DNA of 64,000 bases from Roseiarcus sp963836695 (GCA_963836695.1 CAWIKX010000015.1:1-64000), one strand, 5' to 3'; counted from the first letter of the stretch, positions 24,773 to 35,105 are shown. The notes: generated by a model from the letters alone, not told the origin. Made by a program: numbers and translations.

Positions 24773-24917
24773 AGAGGCCTGCGTAGGGTTCCTCGTCCGC
24801 AGGCCAGGCGGCCTGAGACCTTCGCTCTGGCTTGATTTGGCGTGCGCCGAGCGCCATGGTGGGGGCAACCGAGCGGCGGGCGCCGGGGATTTCTGAGTCG
24901 CGAGGGGAGCAACGGCG

Positions 24918-25439
24918 TTGAAGAGAGCGATCTTCGGCCTCATGGCGTTTTTCATTCTCGTTCCGCTCGCGCGCGCCGGCGGCGGTCCAGCGCAGCTCAA
25001 TCTCTATGATACGCCGGCCGAAGCCCGTTGGGCGCCGTTCTTCAACGACATGCCCGCCTGCGAGGACGCAGGAGTGCTGTCGAAGATCAGTGGGCGGTTC
25101 GCCGGGACTTAACGTGAGTTTTGGAATTCCAATCTGGCGATCGCGGGCTTCGAGCGCGTGCGCGAAATCGGTTTCCGCTCTAACGGCCTTTCCTACATTC
25201 CCCGCCGCTATTGCATCGCCCGCGCCATGATGTCCGATCAAAGGCAGCGGACTGTCGCCTATGCCATTGCCACGCAGACGGGCATCATCGGAAACACATG
25301 GGGCGTAGAGTGGTGCGTCGTCGGCATCGATCCGACCCTCGCCCATGCGCCCGATTGCGAGGTCATCCGGCCCATTCTAGAGCGGGAAATCGGCAGGACG
25401 AGGTGGCTCGCCGAATACGGCGTCAAACCGGGCTACTAA
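24918..25439 (+). pseudogene. Small exported protein interrupted by an in-frame TAA
   Basis: The frame encodes a signal-peptide-bearing protein (MKRAIFGLMAFFILVPLARA) of about 173 residues, broken at codon 65 by TAA at 25110-25112. Translation in the same frame then continues sensibly (REFWNSNLAIAGFERVREIGF, YIPRRYCIARA, WGVEWCVVGID) to a stop at 25437-25439. The context suggests an original GAA codon, so one substitution explains it. I recognise a conserved alphaproteobacterial hypothetical of this pattern but know no function. Three cysteines in the second half suggest a disulphide-bonded periplasmic domain. It lies just upstream of RNase T2. Confidence 0.7.
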
Positions 25440-25467
25440 TCGACGCGAGGAAGCCGGAGACGTCAGA

Positions 25468-26142
25468 ATGCGGCGTTTGACGCTCGGGTCGGCCTTGAGT
25501 TTGACGTTGGCCTTGGTTCAGGCGCCCTTTATGGCCGCCGCCCAGACCGCCCCTTCGTCTCCGCCCGTCGCGACCACGCAATTCGACTATTACGTGATGA
25601 CGCTCTCATGGGCGCCTGGCTTCTGCGATCTCGGCGGTAAGGAGACGTCGTCGCCCGAATGTGCGGAAGGCTCCGGCGATGGCTTCGTCGTCCACGGTCT
25701 GTGGCCAAACAACGAGTATCGCCCCAACCCCGAATCCTGTTTGGGTCGCGACCCCACGCCCGCCGATCTGGACGATGAGCATGGCGTCTATCCGAACGAT
25801 CGCCTTGCAGCCTATGAATACCGCAAGCACGGAACCTGCACGGGCCTAAACCCGCATGACTATTTCGCGACCGTTCGCAGCGTGCGCGCACGGCTCAAAA
25901 TCCCTGAGATGTTCCAGGCGACAAGCGATCCGTTGCATATGGCGCCCGAAGAGATCGAACAGACCTTCATGAAGGCCAACCCTAATCTGCACCCCGACAA
26001 TATGGCGATCAGTTGCAGCAACGGCGAACTCGTCGACGTGCGTTTCTGCCTGGCTAAGGATCTTTCGTCATACGCCGTTTGCCGCAAGGTCGCGCGCCAC
26101 ACCTGCCAACGTGTGTCGATCGTGGTTGCGCCGGTTCGCTGA
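25468..26142 (+). CDS. Ribonuclease T2 family protein, secreted
   Basis: A 224-residue endoribonuclease with a signal peptide ending near AAAQTA. The two conserved active-site segments are present: CAS1 as FVVHGLWPN (His) and CAS2 as YEYRKHGTC (Glu, Lys and His kept; the usual Trp is Tyr). Cysteines are placed as in the family. It should act in the periplasm, cleaving RNA via 2',3'-cyclic phosphates and possibly feeding nucleotide scavenging, which would fit the nucleoside uptake genes elsewhere in the window. Confidence 0.93.
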   Translation: MRRLTLGSALSLTLALVQAPFMAAAQTAPSSPPVATTQFDYYVMTLSWAPGFCDLGGKETSSPECAEGSGDGFVVHGLWPNNEYRPNPESCLGRDPTPADLDDEHGVYPNDRLAAYEYRKHGTCTGLNPHDYFATVRSVRARLKIPEMFQATSDPLHMAPEEIEQTFMKANPNLHPDNMAISCSNGELVDVRFCLAKDLSSYAVCRKVARHTCQRVSIVVAPVR

Positions 26143-26676
26143 CCAATTTTCACGAGCGCGCGGGCGCCGGTGCGGTTGAGTTGCTGGTTTGTCCTCTGCG
26201 CTCCCGGCCGAACCCGCGGCCCATCATCTTCTGCGCGCCATCGATGCGGCGGAGATAATGGCGGATTGAAACTTAGCTGCGGATCGCTCGCTAAGGTCGC
26301 CACTGTCTTAAGTTGAGGCCGCTCCACTCAGTCGGTAAAGCTCGAGCGCCACCGCCGATGATCGCAGCGTCCTTGACGCCGGCGCGTTTCGCGAAGCCCC
26401 TGCGAACTCAGATTAATGCTTGCGGAGTGGCCGGTCTGCCGCGCTTCGATCAGCACAGCGGAGAGTCGAATCGCAGATCCGCGACTTGGACTGGTCGAGG
26501 GACGGACTCTCGCTATCCGGCGCCGCGAATTCACATGGATGATTTTTACGATCCGTCTCGAATTCGCGATTTTGGATGCCGTCATCTTGAGATACGATTT
26601 GGCCTGCTGTCATCCCATGGTATTCGCGAAGGCAAGAAGACAGGCTGCCAGCCGTTGGAATGCAAGGGAGGCAGCG
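26143..26676. other. 534-base stretch without a recognised gene
   Basis: Short frames on both strands show no recognisable domain. The part nearest 26677 should hold the promoter of the CUT2 ABC operon, but I see no clear -35/-10 pair or operator. Confidence 0.5.
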
Positions 26677-27706
26677 ATGAAAAGTAAAGCGGTATCCTGT
26701 GTGCAGGCGATTGCAGCCGCAGGGATTTTGATGCTTTCCAGCTATGCCGCCACGACCGCGTTCGGCGAGGACGCGTCCGGCGTGCCCGACAGCGCGCTGA
26801 AGGGTAAGAAGGTGGCTTACGTCGCTTGCTCGGACCTGAACCGATGGTGCAGGAAAGCCAGAAGTTTGATCCTCGATGCGCTCAAGGCCAAGGGCGTCGT
26901 CGTGACCGATCTACAAGATCCGTATGACCCGGTTCTGCAGGCCCAGCATCTCGACCAGGCGATTGCTCAGAAGCCAGACTTGATCGTCCTTCTCGCCACC
27001 AATGCCCGGTCTGTCGTCCCGGGGCTGCGCCGCGCGAAGGCCGCCGGCATCCCCGTCATCAATTTCGTCGGCCCCACAGTCCCCGAGTTCGCAAGACTAC
27101 TTTCTGGCGTCGATCGAGAACAACCACCAACAATTGGGCGAATTCGCCGCCACCAACCTTGTCGAGGGCCTGAAGAAGGAGGGCCGCACGAGCGGAAATA
27201 TCATCGTCATCACCGGGGCGCAGGTTCAGCCGGAAGTCGCAGTGCGCATGGGCGGCTTCAAATCGGTGATGGATAAATATCCCGAGTACAAGGTCGTCGA
27301 CATCCAGGACGGCAACTGGGACCAGGGCAAGACCGCGGACATTGCCCGGACGCTGTTCGCCAAATATGCCGACAAGGGTGGAGTCCAGGGTGCCTTTGGC
27401 ATGGCCGATCACCAGGCGGCCGGCATCATCGAGGCTGCGCAACAGGCTGGAATACCGGTCGGCGTCGACAAGAATGGCCTCGTCGTGGTTGCCAGCAATT
27501 GCTTCCAGATCGGCATGGTCAACGTCGGCAAGGGCCTGCAATACGGCACGTCTACGCAAGCCGCTGATCCTACGGCGGCGTTCGCCATACCGCTGATCGA
27601 GAAGGCGCTTGCCGGCCAGCCAATTCCGAAGCGGTCGCTGATGGAGGAATCGCGGATCACTAAGGAGAACCTCGACAAATGGCGAGACATTTGTGGTGGT
27701 GCATAA
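26677..27706 (+). CDS. CUT2-type ABC transporter substrate-binding protein (frameshifted)
   Basis: A periplasmic binding protein of the ribose/LacI type (Peripla_BP_4), about 343 residues if repaired. ATG 26677 follows AAGGGAGGCAGCG, and a signal peptide spans about residues 1-30. The first 138 residues (KKVAYVACSD, QKPDLIVLLATNARSVVPGLRRAKAAGIPVINFVGPTVPE) are in one frame. An extra T at 27088-27089 then shifts the frame, and SQDYFLASIENNHQQLG... continues to GVDKNGLVV and KWRDICGGA. It is first in an operon with an ATPase and two permeases. The ligand is unknown: sugar, polyol or nucleoside. Confidence 0.82.
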
Positions 27707-29276
27707 AGCTCCCTCGGTCCCTCCGTCAGTGTCGGAGGGACCAGCGGACTTAACCACCGTATCCGAGCCGGCGCCTCTCGCAGTCGAGATACGCGGAGTC
27801 ACCAAAGCGTTCGGGCCCATTGTCGCGCTCAACAATGTGTCGTTCTCATTGTGCCGGGGCGAGATTTACGCCTTGGTTGGTCATAATGGCGCAGGCAAGA
27901 GCACGCTCGTCAAAACGCTCGCTGGCGTCGTTTCTCCCGATCAGGGAGAGATCCTGGTCGAAGGAACTCCCGTCGCGCTGACGAGCGCCCGGCACGCGCA
28001 GGCGGCCGGCATCGTGGTCGTCGAACAAGAGCTCAGCCTCGTCCCCGCTTTGACGGTGTTGGAAAACATTCTCCTCGGCCGAGTTGGCGGCGGCCTTGGC
28101 TCTGGCGGCGACGACCGGCGCCAGATCCAGGCTCTGCTGACGCGGCTAGGGCTCGACGATGTCGGACCCGACACAGTGGTCGAGGATCTCTCCATGGCCG
28201 AGCGCCAACTGGTGGAGATCGCGCGGGCGCTTAGCCGGAACGCGCGCATCCTCATCCTCGACGAGCCGACGGCTACGCTTGGCGAGCGGGAGATCAAGCG
28301 CGTCTTCGCCGGCGTCCGGGAACTGGCCAGCGCGGGGAGCAGCGTTATCTTCGTCTCGCACCGACTCGGCGAGGTCTTGGATCTCTGCTCGCGCGTGACG
28401 GTGCTGCGGGACGGCCGGATGATCGCCTCTCAGCCCGCCGCCGAAATGGACCGGCAAAGCATTGTCCAGCTCATGCTCGGGAAGATCGCCGAGAGCGGCA
28501 AAGTGGAGAGGCGCGGCGCCAAAACCCGCGAGGGCCTCGTCGTAATCGAGCAGCTTTCCGTCCCGGGCCATGTAACGGATTTTGAACTGCGCGCGAACGG
28601 CGGCGAGATCATCGCCATCGCGGGCCAGGTCGGCTCGGGCGCAAGCGAGGTGTTAAGAGCGCTTGCGGGGCTCGCGCCGGATGCACGCGGCCAGGTATCG
28701 ATCGCGGGACGCGCCATGCGTCTCGGCGCCCCGCAATGGTCGATTGAGGCCGGCGCGGTGTTCGCTTCCAACGACCGCAAGAGCGAGGGGTTGTTCTTAC
28801 GCCAATCTGTCGCCCGCAACCTTCTAGCCACACGGCTGAAGGCGGTGAGCAACGGCGGCGTTGTCAATCGAGGCCTGTCCGCCGCGCTCGCCCAGCGTCT
28901 CGCCGGGTTGATCGGCTTCGACCGCAAGCGGCTCGGCGCCGCCGTGGAAACGCTCAGCGGCGGCAACCAGCAGAAGGTGTTCCTCGGGCGCTGCCTTGAG
29001 AAAGAGAATGTGATCCTGCTTTTGTTCGATGAGCCGACCCGCGGCGTCGACGTCGGCGGGCGGGCCGATATTCACAACCTTATCCGCCACGCCGCATCGA
29101 CGGGCGCCTGCGTCATCTTCGCGTCCACCGAGCTCGATGAGATCGTGGACCTGGCCGACACAGTGGTCACGATGTTCGCCGGCCGGATCACGCGGATCAG
29201 CCGCCGCGAGGACATGACGACTGCAGACATCCTCGCAGAGATGACTCACGGCGAAGCCAAGAAGACGGCGGCGTGA
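27693..29276 (+). CDS. CUT2-type ABC transporter ATP-binding protein
   Basis: A 527-residue double ATPase. Domain 1 has Walker A GHNGAGKS, signature-like LSMAERQLVEIARALS and Walker B ILILDEPTATL. Domain 2 has a degenerate Walker A region (GQVGSGASEVLRAL) and an intact LSGGNQQKV signature with LLLFDEPTRGVDVGG, as in RbsA/MglA-like proteins. GTG 27693 overlaps the end of the binding-protein gene; a later GTG near 27729 is possible. The stop overlaps the next gene by 4 bases. Confidence 0.93.
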   Translation: MVVHKAPSVPPSVSEGPADLTTVSEPAPLAVEIRGVTKAFGPIVALNNVSFSLCRGEIYALVGHNGAGKSTLVKTLAGVVSPDQGEILVEGTPVALTSARHAQAAGIVVVEQELSLVPALTVLENILLGRVGGGLGSGGDDRRQIQALLTRLGLDDVGPDTVVEDLSMAERQLVEIARALSRNARILILDEPTATLGEREIKRVFAGVRELASAGSSVIFVSHRLGEVLDLCSRVTVLRDGRMIASQPAAEMDRQSIVQLMLGKIAESGKVERRGAKTREGLVVIEQLSVPGHVTDFELRANGGEIIAIAGQVGSGASEVLRALAGLAPDARGQVSIAGRAMRLGAPQWSIEAGAVFASNDRKSEGLFLRQSVARNLLATRLKAVSNGGVVNRGLSAALAQRLAGLIGFDRKRLGAAVETLSGGNQQKVFLGRCLEKENVILLLFDEPTRGVDVGGRADIHNLIRHAASTGACVIFASTELDEIVDLADTVVTMFAGRITRISRREDMTTADILAEMTHGEAKKTAA

Positions 29277-30271
29277 CCGGCATCGACTCGACCACGGCCA
29301 AGTCCGCCGGTTCGCCCGCCGCCCGGCCAATAGCGCGTTTCACCTCGGCGACTCTCGCAGTGTACGCGTTTGTGGCGCTCCTCGCGGCGCTCATCATTTT
29401 CGGCGGGTTCGCGACGCCGGGCTTCCTCACGATCAGCAACCTCAGCGCGATCCTCACCTCGACCGCATTTGTCGGCATTATCGCGGTCGGTTCGACGCTG
29501 ATCATGCTCTCCGGCAGCCTCTTCTCAATTTCCCTCGGGACGTCGACCGCCATCACCGCGATCCTGTTCATGGCCCTGCTGCACTATGGCGTAGTCGCCG
29601 CAATCGCGGGCACGCTGGTGGTGGGGACCGCGATCTTCGCCATCCAGGGCGCGCTGGTCGGTTTGATCGGCGCCAATCCGATCATCGTCACCATCGGCGC
29701 CGGGGCGATCCAGGAAGGCGTCATCGGCTGGCTGTCGCCGGGAGACATCACGCCGCCGGCGGGAGCCAGCATCGAGTTTCTGGCGCGCACCATCTTCGGC
29801 TTACCGTTCTCGGTCTATGTGTTTCTTGGGCTCGCGCTCGTGCTCGATCTCGCCATGCGCCACAGCCGATTCGGACTGGAGCTCTATCTCTTAGGCGAGA
29901 ATCAGCCGGCTGCGCGCGCGGCTGGATTGCCGGTCGCATTGCTCACGACGGCGGCCTTCGCGGTCGCCGGCTTCTGCGTCGCGGTGACGGGCATTCTCGT
30001 CGCCGGCTTCGCTCAGAACGTCAATCTGCAGGTCGCGGGCACCTACACATTCGACGCGATCGCGGCGATCCTCGTCGGCGGCAGCGCGGTCACCGGTGGT
30101 TGGGGCTCGGTGGGCCGCACCGTCATCGGCGCGCTGATCATCGCGACCGTCACCGACATGCTCCTGCTCGTTGGCGCGAGCACGGGAATGCAGATCCTGG
30201 TCAAAGGCTTGATCGTGACCGTGGTCGTCGTGCTGCTCCATTTGTCGCGCGGCGAGCGCCGGTCGCTATGA
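29273..30271 (+). CDS. CUT2-type ABC transporter permease 1
   Basis: A 332-residue BPD_transp_2 permease with 8-10 membrane helices. Characteristic segments are FVGIIAVGSTLIMLSG, GLIGANPIIVTIGAGAIQEG and the conserved late loop TFDAIAAILVGGSAVTGGWGS. GTG 29273 overlaps the ATPase stop. It is followed by a second permease whose ATG overlaps its TGA. Confidence 0.93.
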   Translation: MTGIDSTTAKSAGSPAARPIARFTSATLAVYAFVALLAALIIFGGFATPGFLTISNLSAILTSTAFVGIIAVGSTLIMLSGSLFSISLGTSTAITAILFMALLHYGVVAAIAGTLVVGTAIFAIQGALVGLIGANPIIVTIGAGAIQEGVIGWLSPGDITPPAGASIEFLARTIFGLPFSVYVFLGLALVLDLAMRHSRFGLELYLLGENQPAARAAGLPVALLTTAAFAVAGFCVAVTGILVAGFAQNVNLQVAGTYTFDAIAAILVGGSAVTGGWGSVGRTVIGALIIATVTDMLLLVGASTGMQILVKGLIVTVVVVLLHLSRGERRSL

Positions 30272-31314
30272 CTTCCGCAACCGGGACATCGACCCGCAAA
30301 ACCCCGCTGTCCAGGCGCGTGCGTACGTCCATGCCATACGCCTTGCTCGCGATCATGTGCGTGGCTCTCTTTGTGCTGCCTCAGTTCTCCGGCCATCAGG
30401 CGTCGACCTTCAACGTCTACGATGCGCTCCAGCTGTGGTCCTCTTATGGGCTGGTCGCGCTCGGAGTCGGGCTGACGATGATCGTGGGCGAATTCGATTT
30501 CGGCGTTTTGGGTGTGTTCGCCCTGTGCCCGATGATCGCGGTCAAGCTCGGCGAGTACAATCTGTTTCTGGGCCTCGGCGCCGCTCTTGCTCTCGCCGCG
30601 CTCGTCGGTTTTCTCGAGGGGGCGATCGTCGCCAAGCTGCGCGTTCATTCCATGCCCGTAACGCTCGGCTTTTACATCGCGCTTCTCGGCGGGAACATTG
30701 CAATTGGGAATTCCCAGAGCGTGTCGTTCTCGAACCTCGACGTCGGCTCGGCGATTGACACCGTCCAGCTCTACATCTTGTCGTGGCGCAGCATCATCGC
30801 CTTCAGTGTCTTCGCGCTCGTCTTCGTCGTCATGCGCTTCACCCATTTCGGGCGGGACATTCGCGCGGTCGGAGGAGACCGGCGTGCAAGCCGTATGGTG
30901 GGCGTCGAAGTGGATCGGGTGCTGATCGGCGTCTTCGTCGCTTCCGCCGTGTGCTCGGCGCTGGGCGGCATCCTCTTGGCCTACAGCTTCGCCACGGCGC
31001 TTTCGAATCCTGGTCTCTATCCGCTGCAGTTTGCGGTCACAGCGGCGATCGTTGGCGGGGTCAGCCTAGTTGGCGGAGTAGGCGGTCCGGTCGGCATCGC
31101 CGCCGGAGCGCTGACGCTGAGCCTGCTGCAGGAGCTCTTCTCCCTCTTGGCCGCGCCGACCTATCTCTCAAGCCTCATCACCGGCATTTTGCTCGTGCTG
31201 GCGACTTTCGTGGCCGCGCCAGATTTGGGCGCGCGGTGGAAGTCGTTCCGTTCGCCTCGCCCGCGCGCCCTCGACGGCGTCGCGTCGCCGGTTCCCCAAC
31301 CGGCGCCGGACTGA
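30268..31314 (+). CDS. CUT2-type ABC transporter permease 2
   Basis: A 348-residue permease of the same family as its upstream partner (GLVALGVGLTMIVGEFDFGV; AVTAAIVGGVSLVGGVGGPVG), so the transporter probably uses a permease heterodimer. ATG 30268 overlaps the preceding stop. The basic, Pro-rich C-terminal tail is cytoplasmic. It ends the operon and converges with the M20 amidohydrolase gene 37 bases on. Confidence 0.93.
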   Translation: MTSATGTSTRKTPLSRRVRTSMPYALLAIMCVALFVLPQFSGHQASTFNVYDALQLWSSYGLVALGVGLTMIVGEFDFGVLGVFALCPMIAVKLGEYNLFLGLGAALALAALVGFLEGAIVAKLRVHSMPVTLGFYIALLGGNIAIGNSQSVSFSNLDVGSAIDTVQLYILSWRSIIAFSVFALVFVVMRFTHFGRDIRAVGGDRRASRMVGVEVDRVLIGVFVASAVCSALGGILLAYSFATALSNPGLYPLQFAVTAAIVGGVSLVGGVGGPVGIAAGALTLSLLQELFSLLAAPTYLSSLITGILLVLATFVAAPDLGARWKSFRSPRPRALDGVASPVPQPAPD

Positions 31315-31351
31315 CTAACGACCGGGCGCGCGACGGCGCCGAAGGTCGGGC

Positions 31352-32974
31352 TCAGGCCCCCTGCGGCAGCCACCATTCGGCGCCGCGCGGGGTGCTGACA
31401 TATTCAGGCCAGCGATAATGGATCGGCGCCTGAAAATCCTTCGGCAGGAGAGGCGCGAGCCAAGTCTTGCCCCCGACGCCCCCGCCTGTGCGCTCGCGGA
31501 ACTCGGCCTGAGCCGCCGCGAGAGCCTGCGGATCGGTCAGAAGATCGACCAGGCTGCCGGCGATGACGCGGGCGGCGGCCTGGACTGTAGGGTCGATCGT
31601 CGCGGGGAAGCCACCTAACGCGTTCCACACCCAGGCTGGATATTGATAGCCCGGCCGAGGCGCTGCCAGCATTGCGCGCCCGACATAGACATGCGCCGTC
31701 GGACATTGCCAAGTGTATTCCGTGTAGTCGTCGGATGTGTAGTTCTTCTGCCAGGGCGGCAGGATGGCGCGCAGGCGCGCCTCGTCTTCTTCCGGCGTCG
31801 TCAGTTCGGTCATCGCAGGATGGATGGGATCTTCCATCGGTTCGAGCTTGAGGTTCTTCTGGATCTCGCGGCCAAATCGCTTGGCCTCCTCGCCCCAGCG
31901 AGGCGTTCCGCCAAGCGCGAGGTTGCCGTAAGCGAGCGCCGCCAGAGCATGGTTGGGAAGGCCCGGGCGGGTCTTGGTCACCCATTCCTTGCGCACCGTG
32001 CAATGGGTGATCCGCGCGACGTTGTCGGCGTTGTTGTCCAGGACGGCGAAGACGCGCTCTTGCATTTCCAAGGTCGGGCAGCGGCTTGAATATTGGATCT
32101 GACTGAAATTGGGAGCGAGATTGTCGGCCGTGGCCTGACCAGCGGCGAGAATGGCCTCGTTGATCGTCCAGGTACCGGTATGCGGCAGCATGGCCTCCTT
32201 GGTCATCTTGCTGGTCATGTACATGAGGCAGACAGCGTCGATCGCGCCGGGCGCCCGCGCCATCGTATGAGCCGATGCGCCCTCGCCCGCGCCCATGCCG
32301 GACCATTCCTCCGGATGCGGGCACTCGAAGCTGTAGATCCGGCTCCAATAGCTGCCGCAATGGGTGTCCAAGATCACCGTGTTGGCGTGCGCGGTGCTGA
32401 AAGCCGGGTGAAAGGCGATGGTCGCGTCTAGGTCGTCGTAATAGCCGTGCGCTGCGTGGACCGGCTTTGAGCCACACACCTTCTCCGCCGGCTCACCGAA
32501 GAAGACAAGCTTGCCGGGCAAGCCATGCTTCTCCATCGCCGCCTTCGCCGCCAGCAGGCCGCCTAGCGAGCCGAGACCGAGCGCCGAATGCGGATCGGTG
32601 TGGCCGGCGGCATATTTGTGAACGCCGTCGCGCGGCTTCTCGAACGGGACGGGGTCCTGGCTGTTGCCGGGCACGGCGTCGTATTCGGCGTAAGTTGCGA
32701 TGACCGGCTTGCCTTTGCCGAAGGTGGCGCGGAAGGCGGTCGGCATGGTCGCCGTACCCTCTTCCACCTCGAAGCCCTGTTCGCGCAGGAGCTTCACATA
32801 CCAAGCGGCGGATCGATATTCCCGCCAAGCCGGCTCGTGGAAATTCCAGACCTCCGAATGGCGCTTTGACAGCCAGTCCGCCTGAGCCTTGACCCAGTCC
32901 AAGGCGGTCTGTTTGGCCGGCGTCAGCGTAGCCGGACCCCAACCGCGGGGCGTGGTCGAATGGTCGTGCGGCAT
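31352..32974 (-). CDS. M20-family amidohydrolase/peptidase (AbgB-like)
   Basis: A 540-residue metallo-hydrolase. Recognisable M20 elements are VIATYAEYDAVPG (first metal Asp region), GHTDPHSALGLGSLGGLLAA, and GKLVFFGEPAEKVCGSK with the catalytic/metal Glu, followed by DLDATIAFHP. It is longer than ordinary M20D enzymes and resembles AbgB-like aminobenzoyl-glutamate hydrolases. It lies downstream of a polyamine-type ABC transporter on the same strand, suggesting that an imported amide is hydrolysed in the cytoplasm. No export signal is seen. Confidence 0.85.
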   Translation of the reverse strand: MPHDHSTTPRGWGPATLTPAKQTALDWVKAQADWLSKRHSEVWNFHEPAWREYRSAAWYVKLLREQGFEVEEGTATMPTAFRATFGKGKPVIATYAEYDAVPGNSQDPVPFEKPRDGVHKYAAGHTDPHSALGLGSLGGLLAAKAAMEKHGLPGKLVFFGEPAEKVCGSKPVHAAHGYYDDLDATIAFHPAFSTAHANTVILDTHCGSYWSRIYSFECPHPEEWSGMGAGEGASAHTMARAPGAIDAVCLMYMTSKMTKEAMLPHTGTWTINEAILAAGQATADNLAPNFSQIQYSSRCPTLEMQERVFAVLDNNADNVARITHCTVRKEWVTKTRPGLPNHALAALAYGNLALGGTPRWGEEAKRFGREIQKNLKLEPMEDPIHPAMTELTTPEEDEARLRAILPPWQKNYTSDDYTEYTWQCPTAHVYVGRAMLAAPRPGYQYPAWVWNALGGFPATIDPTVQAAARVIAGSLVDLLTDPQALAAAQAEFRERTGGGVGGKTWLAPLLPKDFQAPIHYRWPEYVSTPRGAEWWLPQGA

Positions 32975-33059
32975 CGAGCAGACTCCCGGGGAAGCTGGCG
33001 GGTCAGGCAGGGCAAGGACGCCGACGGTCTCAGCCGCCCCCGACGTCCGTTGGATCAGG

Positions 33060-34247
33060 TCAGCCGACGATGAAGGCGTTCCAGCGCTTCACGATGTCGT
33101 TGATGTTGTTCATCCACCATACGGTGTCGAAGTTGATCAGCTTGCTCTTGATGTCGGGCGCGGTGGGCAGGACCTTGAGCCGCTCTGGTGAGAGCAAGGC
33201 CGCCGACTTGTTGTTGACGAAGCCATAAGTGATCAGCGAGGAGAGCCGCGCCTGCGGCGCTGCCATGGTGATGAAGGCGGTGAGCTTCTGGGCGTTCCCG
33301 GCGTTGGCGGCGCCCTTGATGACAGCCCAGCAGTCGTTGCGCAGCAACTGATCCTGCCAGACGATCTCCACCGGCGCCTTGTTCGCCTGAATCGCCGCGA
33401 TGCGGCCGTTCCAGGCGGTCGCCATAACCACCTCGTCGTCGTTTAGGAGCTGCGCGGGGATTGCGCCCGCGTCCCACCATTTCGTCACATTGGGCTTGAT
33501 CTTGCCGAGGCTGGCGAAGGCCTTGTCGAGATCGATCGGATAGACCTTGTCGGGCGCCACGCCCGTGGCCATGGTCGCGACCTCGAGGTCAGCGTTCGAT
33601 CCGCTCGCGCCTGATTGCAGGGACCGAGGACCAGGAAAATTCACCGTGTCCCACAGATCCTTGTTATCCTTCGGCGCCTTCCCTTTGAACGCGTCGGTGC
33701 GATAGGCGAAGATCTGCGCGTAGGGCAACATGTTGACGTAGAGCTGCTGCCTGAACACCGGGTCGATATTCTCGACGTCGAACAGGGAATAGTCGATCGG
33801 CTCCCAATATTCGCCTTGCTTTTGCAGATTGAGAACATCGGCGCCGTCGAGCTCGGTCACGTCATATTCAATGTTCTTGCTGTCGACCATCGCCTTGACC
33901 TTGGCCGGGTCGGGGCCTTCCGCCTCGATGACCTTGATGCCTGACAGTTCCTCGAAGGGCTTGAAATAGGCCTTGCGCTGAGCGTCCTGCAGGGCGCCGC
34001 CATAGGAGCAGATGCGCACCGTGCCGCTGCCCTTGAGCTTGTCGGGAATGGAATCGATCTTCGGCAATTCGACATCGGCCGCCAGCGCCGAAACCGGAAA
34101 GGCGAAGGGCTCGCTGAGCGCCGCCGCAGCCGCCATGGTCAAGCCGTAGCGGCCGGCGTTCGCAATGAACTGACGCCGCGAATAGTCAGCGACATGCAGC
34201 GGCTGCCCCGCCATGGCCGAAAGCGCCTGTTTGATCTTCTCGTCCAT
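33060..34247 (-). CDS. PotD/PotF-like ABC substrate-binding protein, Tat-type signal
   Basis: A 395-residue extracellular solute-binding protein of the spermidine/putrescine class (TVRICSYGGALQDAQRKAYFKPFEELSGIKV; YDVTELDGADVLNLQ; WWDAGAIPAQLLNDDEVVMATAWNGR). The N terminus contains SRRQFI at about residues 23-28 followed by an Ala-rich hydrophobic segment, typical of Tat export. ATG 34247 follows AAGGAGAGGAT. It is the third gene of the permease-permease-binding protein-M20 hydrolase set. The ligand need not be a polyamine. Confidence 0.9.
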   Translation of the reverse strand: MDEKIKQALSAMAGQPLHVADYSRRQFIANAGRYGLTMAAAAALSEPFAFPVSALAADVELPKIDSIPDKLKGSGTVRICSYGGALQDAQRKAYFKPFEELSGIKVIEAEGPDPAKVKAMVDSKNIEYDVTELDGADVLNLQKQGEYWEPIDYSLFDVENIDPVFRQQLYVNMLPYAQIFAYRTDAFKGKAPKDNKDLWDTVNFPGPRSLQSGASGSNADLEVATMATGVAPDKVYPIDLDKAFASLGKIKPNVTKWWDAGAIPAQLLNDDEVVMATAWNGRIAAIQANKAPVEIVWQDQLLRNDCWAVIKGAANAGNAQKLTAFITMAAPQARLSSLITYGFVNNKSAALLSPERLKVLPTAPDIKSKLINFDTVWWMNNINDIVKRWNAFIVG

Positions 34248-34297
34248 CCTATCCTCTCCTTTTCACGTTGTTAGCGGTTGGAACCTATCTGCCGATA

Positions 34298-35105
34298 CTA
34301 TCGGCCTATTGGAGCAGTGCGAAGCCGCTCGGACCGGCGGCGCAAAAGCTCGGCGCCGACCATCAGGCTCGTCGTGATTGTGATCAGCAAGGTCGAGACC
34401 GAAGCGAGCGTCGGATCGATATCGAAGCGGATCTGCTCCCACATCCGCCGCGGCAGCGTCACCGCCGTCGTGCCGGATAGGAACAAAGCGACGAGCAGCT
34501 CGTCGAAAGAGGTGATGAAGGCGAAGACCGCGCCGGCGAAGATGCCGGGACGGATCAGCGGCAGGGTGACTTGGCGGAAGGTCGCCCAAGGGCTCGCCCC
34601 GAGGCTCTGCGCCGCATATTCGAGACGGCGGTCGACGCCATAGAGCGTCGAGGAGACATTGATCACCACGAAGGGCACGGCAAGCGCCGTATGGCCGAGG
34701 ACGAGAGCCAGCGGGCGGCCCGACGAGCCCGTAGCTGGCATAGGCGAAATAGAGCCCGATCGCGACAATGATGCCCGGCACAATCACCGGTGAGAGGATG
34801 AGAGCGTTCACGAGCCTCTTGCCCGCGAACTTGCCTCGAACAAGGCCAATCGCGGCCGGCGTTCCAAGAAGCGTCGAAAGCGCGGTGACAACGAGGCCGA
34901 CCCAGATGCTGAGCCAGGCGGAATCCGTCCAGGCGGAGCGGGTGAAGAAGTTCTGGTACCACTGCAAGCTGAAGCCGGGCGGCGGAAAGGTCAGGTATTT
35001 GCCCGAGGAGAAGGAGAGCGGGATCACGATCAGGATCGGGAACAGGAGATAGGCGAAGACCAGGACGACAAGGCCATAAAAGGCGATGCGCGAGACGGCG
35101 CGCAT
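34298..35105 (-). CDS. PotC-like ABC transporter permease (frameshifted)
   Basis: The N-terminal half (MRAVSRIAFYGLVVLVFAYLLFPILIVIPLSF...) and the C-terminal half (RPLALVLGHTALAVPFVVINV, then the EAA-type loop AAQSLGASPWATFRQVTLPLIRPGIFAG) are in different frames. One extra base around 34717-34720 (GGGCCGCCC where GGGCGCCC is expected) accounts for it. Repaired, it is about 268 residues with six helices. ATG 35105 overlaps the stop of the upstream permease by one base. Confidence 0.82.

Noticed and set aside
25108..25114. Stop-codon recoding (Sec/Pyl) in the small exported protein
   Set aside because: The stop is TAA, not TGA or TAG, and no recoding structure is seen.
26143..26676. Regulator gene upstream of the CUT2 ABC operon
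   Set aside because: Short frames on both strands show no HTH or other known pattern and no ribosome site.
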